From positions 1-50,553 of the forward strand of contig CAMTUW010000012.1 in the NCBI GenBank assembly GCA_947085035.1: DNA of 50,553 bases, given 5' to 3'. The DNA comes from CAMTUW01 sp947085035. Lineage in GTDB: Bacteria > Actinomycetota > Coriobacteriia > Anaerosomatales > PHET01. The notes beneath the pieces were generated by a model. It had not been told where the DNA came from and did no database searches. It saw only the letters and a program-made list of their open reading frames with translations. A program made the translations under genes and the position numbers. Shown in pieces: positions 50,310-50,553 of the stretch (position 1 is the stretch's first letter; every line of letters starts with the position of its first letter).

Positions 50310-50339
50310 AGTATACCCTCAGGGGTATACGACGCGCAA
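50310..50339 (-). promoter_or_regulatory. Promoter with CsoR/CstR-type operator
   Basis: On the minus strand TTGCGC (50339-50334) and TATACT (50315-50310) are 18 bases apart. Between and over the -10 lies a perfect palindrome GTATACCC-TCAG-GGGTATAC (50311-50330). This is the TACCC-N4-GGGTA architecture of CsoR-family operators. CstR members of that family sense persulfides and control rhodanese-type genes, which is exactly the downstream gene here. No csoR/cstR gene is in the window. Confidence 0.7.
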
Positions 50340-50460
50340 GTGGTCCGGATACGCCGCTCAGTGCCAGCGACACTCGGGCATAATCACTCTGTACCCTGAT
50401 GAGAAGCAAGACGCTGACCAAGCGCGACCGAGCGCCAACAACACGCCTGGGGGGAGACGC

Positions 50461-50553
50461 ATGGTTCGCGAGGCAAGGGCCGACGGTACGCCGCGAACCG
50501 CGGGTGTTCCGATAGATACTCCCCTGCGTGGGGAGATCCTCTCGCCTGAGCGC
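50461..50553 (+). CDS. Partial CDS running off the window end, unknown product
   Basis: 31 codons from ATG 50461, after GGGGGGAGA. The visible part reads VREARADGTPRTAGVPIDT, then PLRGEILSPER. The last segment resembles the start of the first domain of cyclic beta-1,2-glucan synthetase/NdvB-like proteins (P-[IL]-R-x-E-[IL]...ER), but 31 residues are too few to be confident. A possible -10 CATAAT is at 50379-50384. Confidence 0.4.
   Translation, partial: MVREARADGTPRTAGVPIDTPLRGEILSPER

Noticed and set aside
1..50553. CRISPR arrays, rRNA genes and a complete prophage
   Set aside because: No regularly spaced repeats, no rRNA sequence and no phage structural genes were seen; the holin-like protein at 27984 is of the housekeeping membrane type.

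Overview
The window is GC-rich (roughly two-thirds G+C), densely coded on both strands and rich in GTG and TTG starts with clear Shine-Dalgarno sites. A UPF0182 giant membrane protein, an archaeal-type PEP carboxylase, toast-rack/PspC proteins, a T-box leader, a multihaem cytochrome c and a probable selenoprotein together suggest an anaerobic or microaerobic actinomycetote, probably near the Coriobacteriia/OPB41 group. That placement is inference; there is no rRNA here to confirm it.

Region 1 (1-8.6 kb) is an accessory defence/toxin-antitoxin island. It holds a GIY-YIG/DUF4357 protein, an AbiE-like type IV toxin-antitoxin pair, the type I restriction subunit HsdR (its start overlaps the toxin stop), a decayed IS110-family transposase, a BrnT/BrnA module with a palindromic operator, a cytochrome P460-like lipoprotein and a Phd/ParE-type module. 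Region 2 (8.6-11.1 kb) holds small membrane proteins and an EFR1-type flavodoxin/ferredoxin protein.

Region 3 (11.1-17.5 kb, minus strand) runs from a T-box-controlled aminotransferase-ddl operon through YtxH and PRC-barrel proteins to GNAT, YbaK-like and polysaccharide deacetylase genes. Region 4 (17.5-27.3 kb, mostly plus) carries ppcA, an rlmA-like methyltransferase, an OmpR/histidine-kinase pair, a CaCA cation antiporter, the purine genes purC, purS and purQ, and a LuxR-type regulator with a degenerate receiver.

Region 5 (27.3-36 kb, minus) has a small envelope cluster with an orphan cyanophycin-synthetase-N-like domain, an RlpA-like lipid-independent DPBB protein, and a HEAT - HD-GYP - UPF0182 operon. 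Region 6 (36-46 kb) has maf, then a long minus operon (CNNM/CorC transporter, toast-rack, PspC, amidohydrolase, methyltransferase), a haemolysin-III/FNR cluster, acylphosphatase, an EamA transporter and a membrane-fused spermidine-synthase-like protein.

Region 7 (47-50.5 kb) has a ferric-reductase-like flavocytochrome followed by a hexahaem cytochrome c, a tRNA-Ala(UGC), and the most striking locus in the window. This is a membrane-anchored rhodanese-thioredoxin fusion whose first thioredoxin redox cysteine is an in-frame UGA followed by a SECIS-like hairpin. It is transcribed from a promoter that contains a perfect CsoR/CstR-type palindrome.
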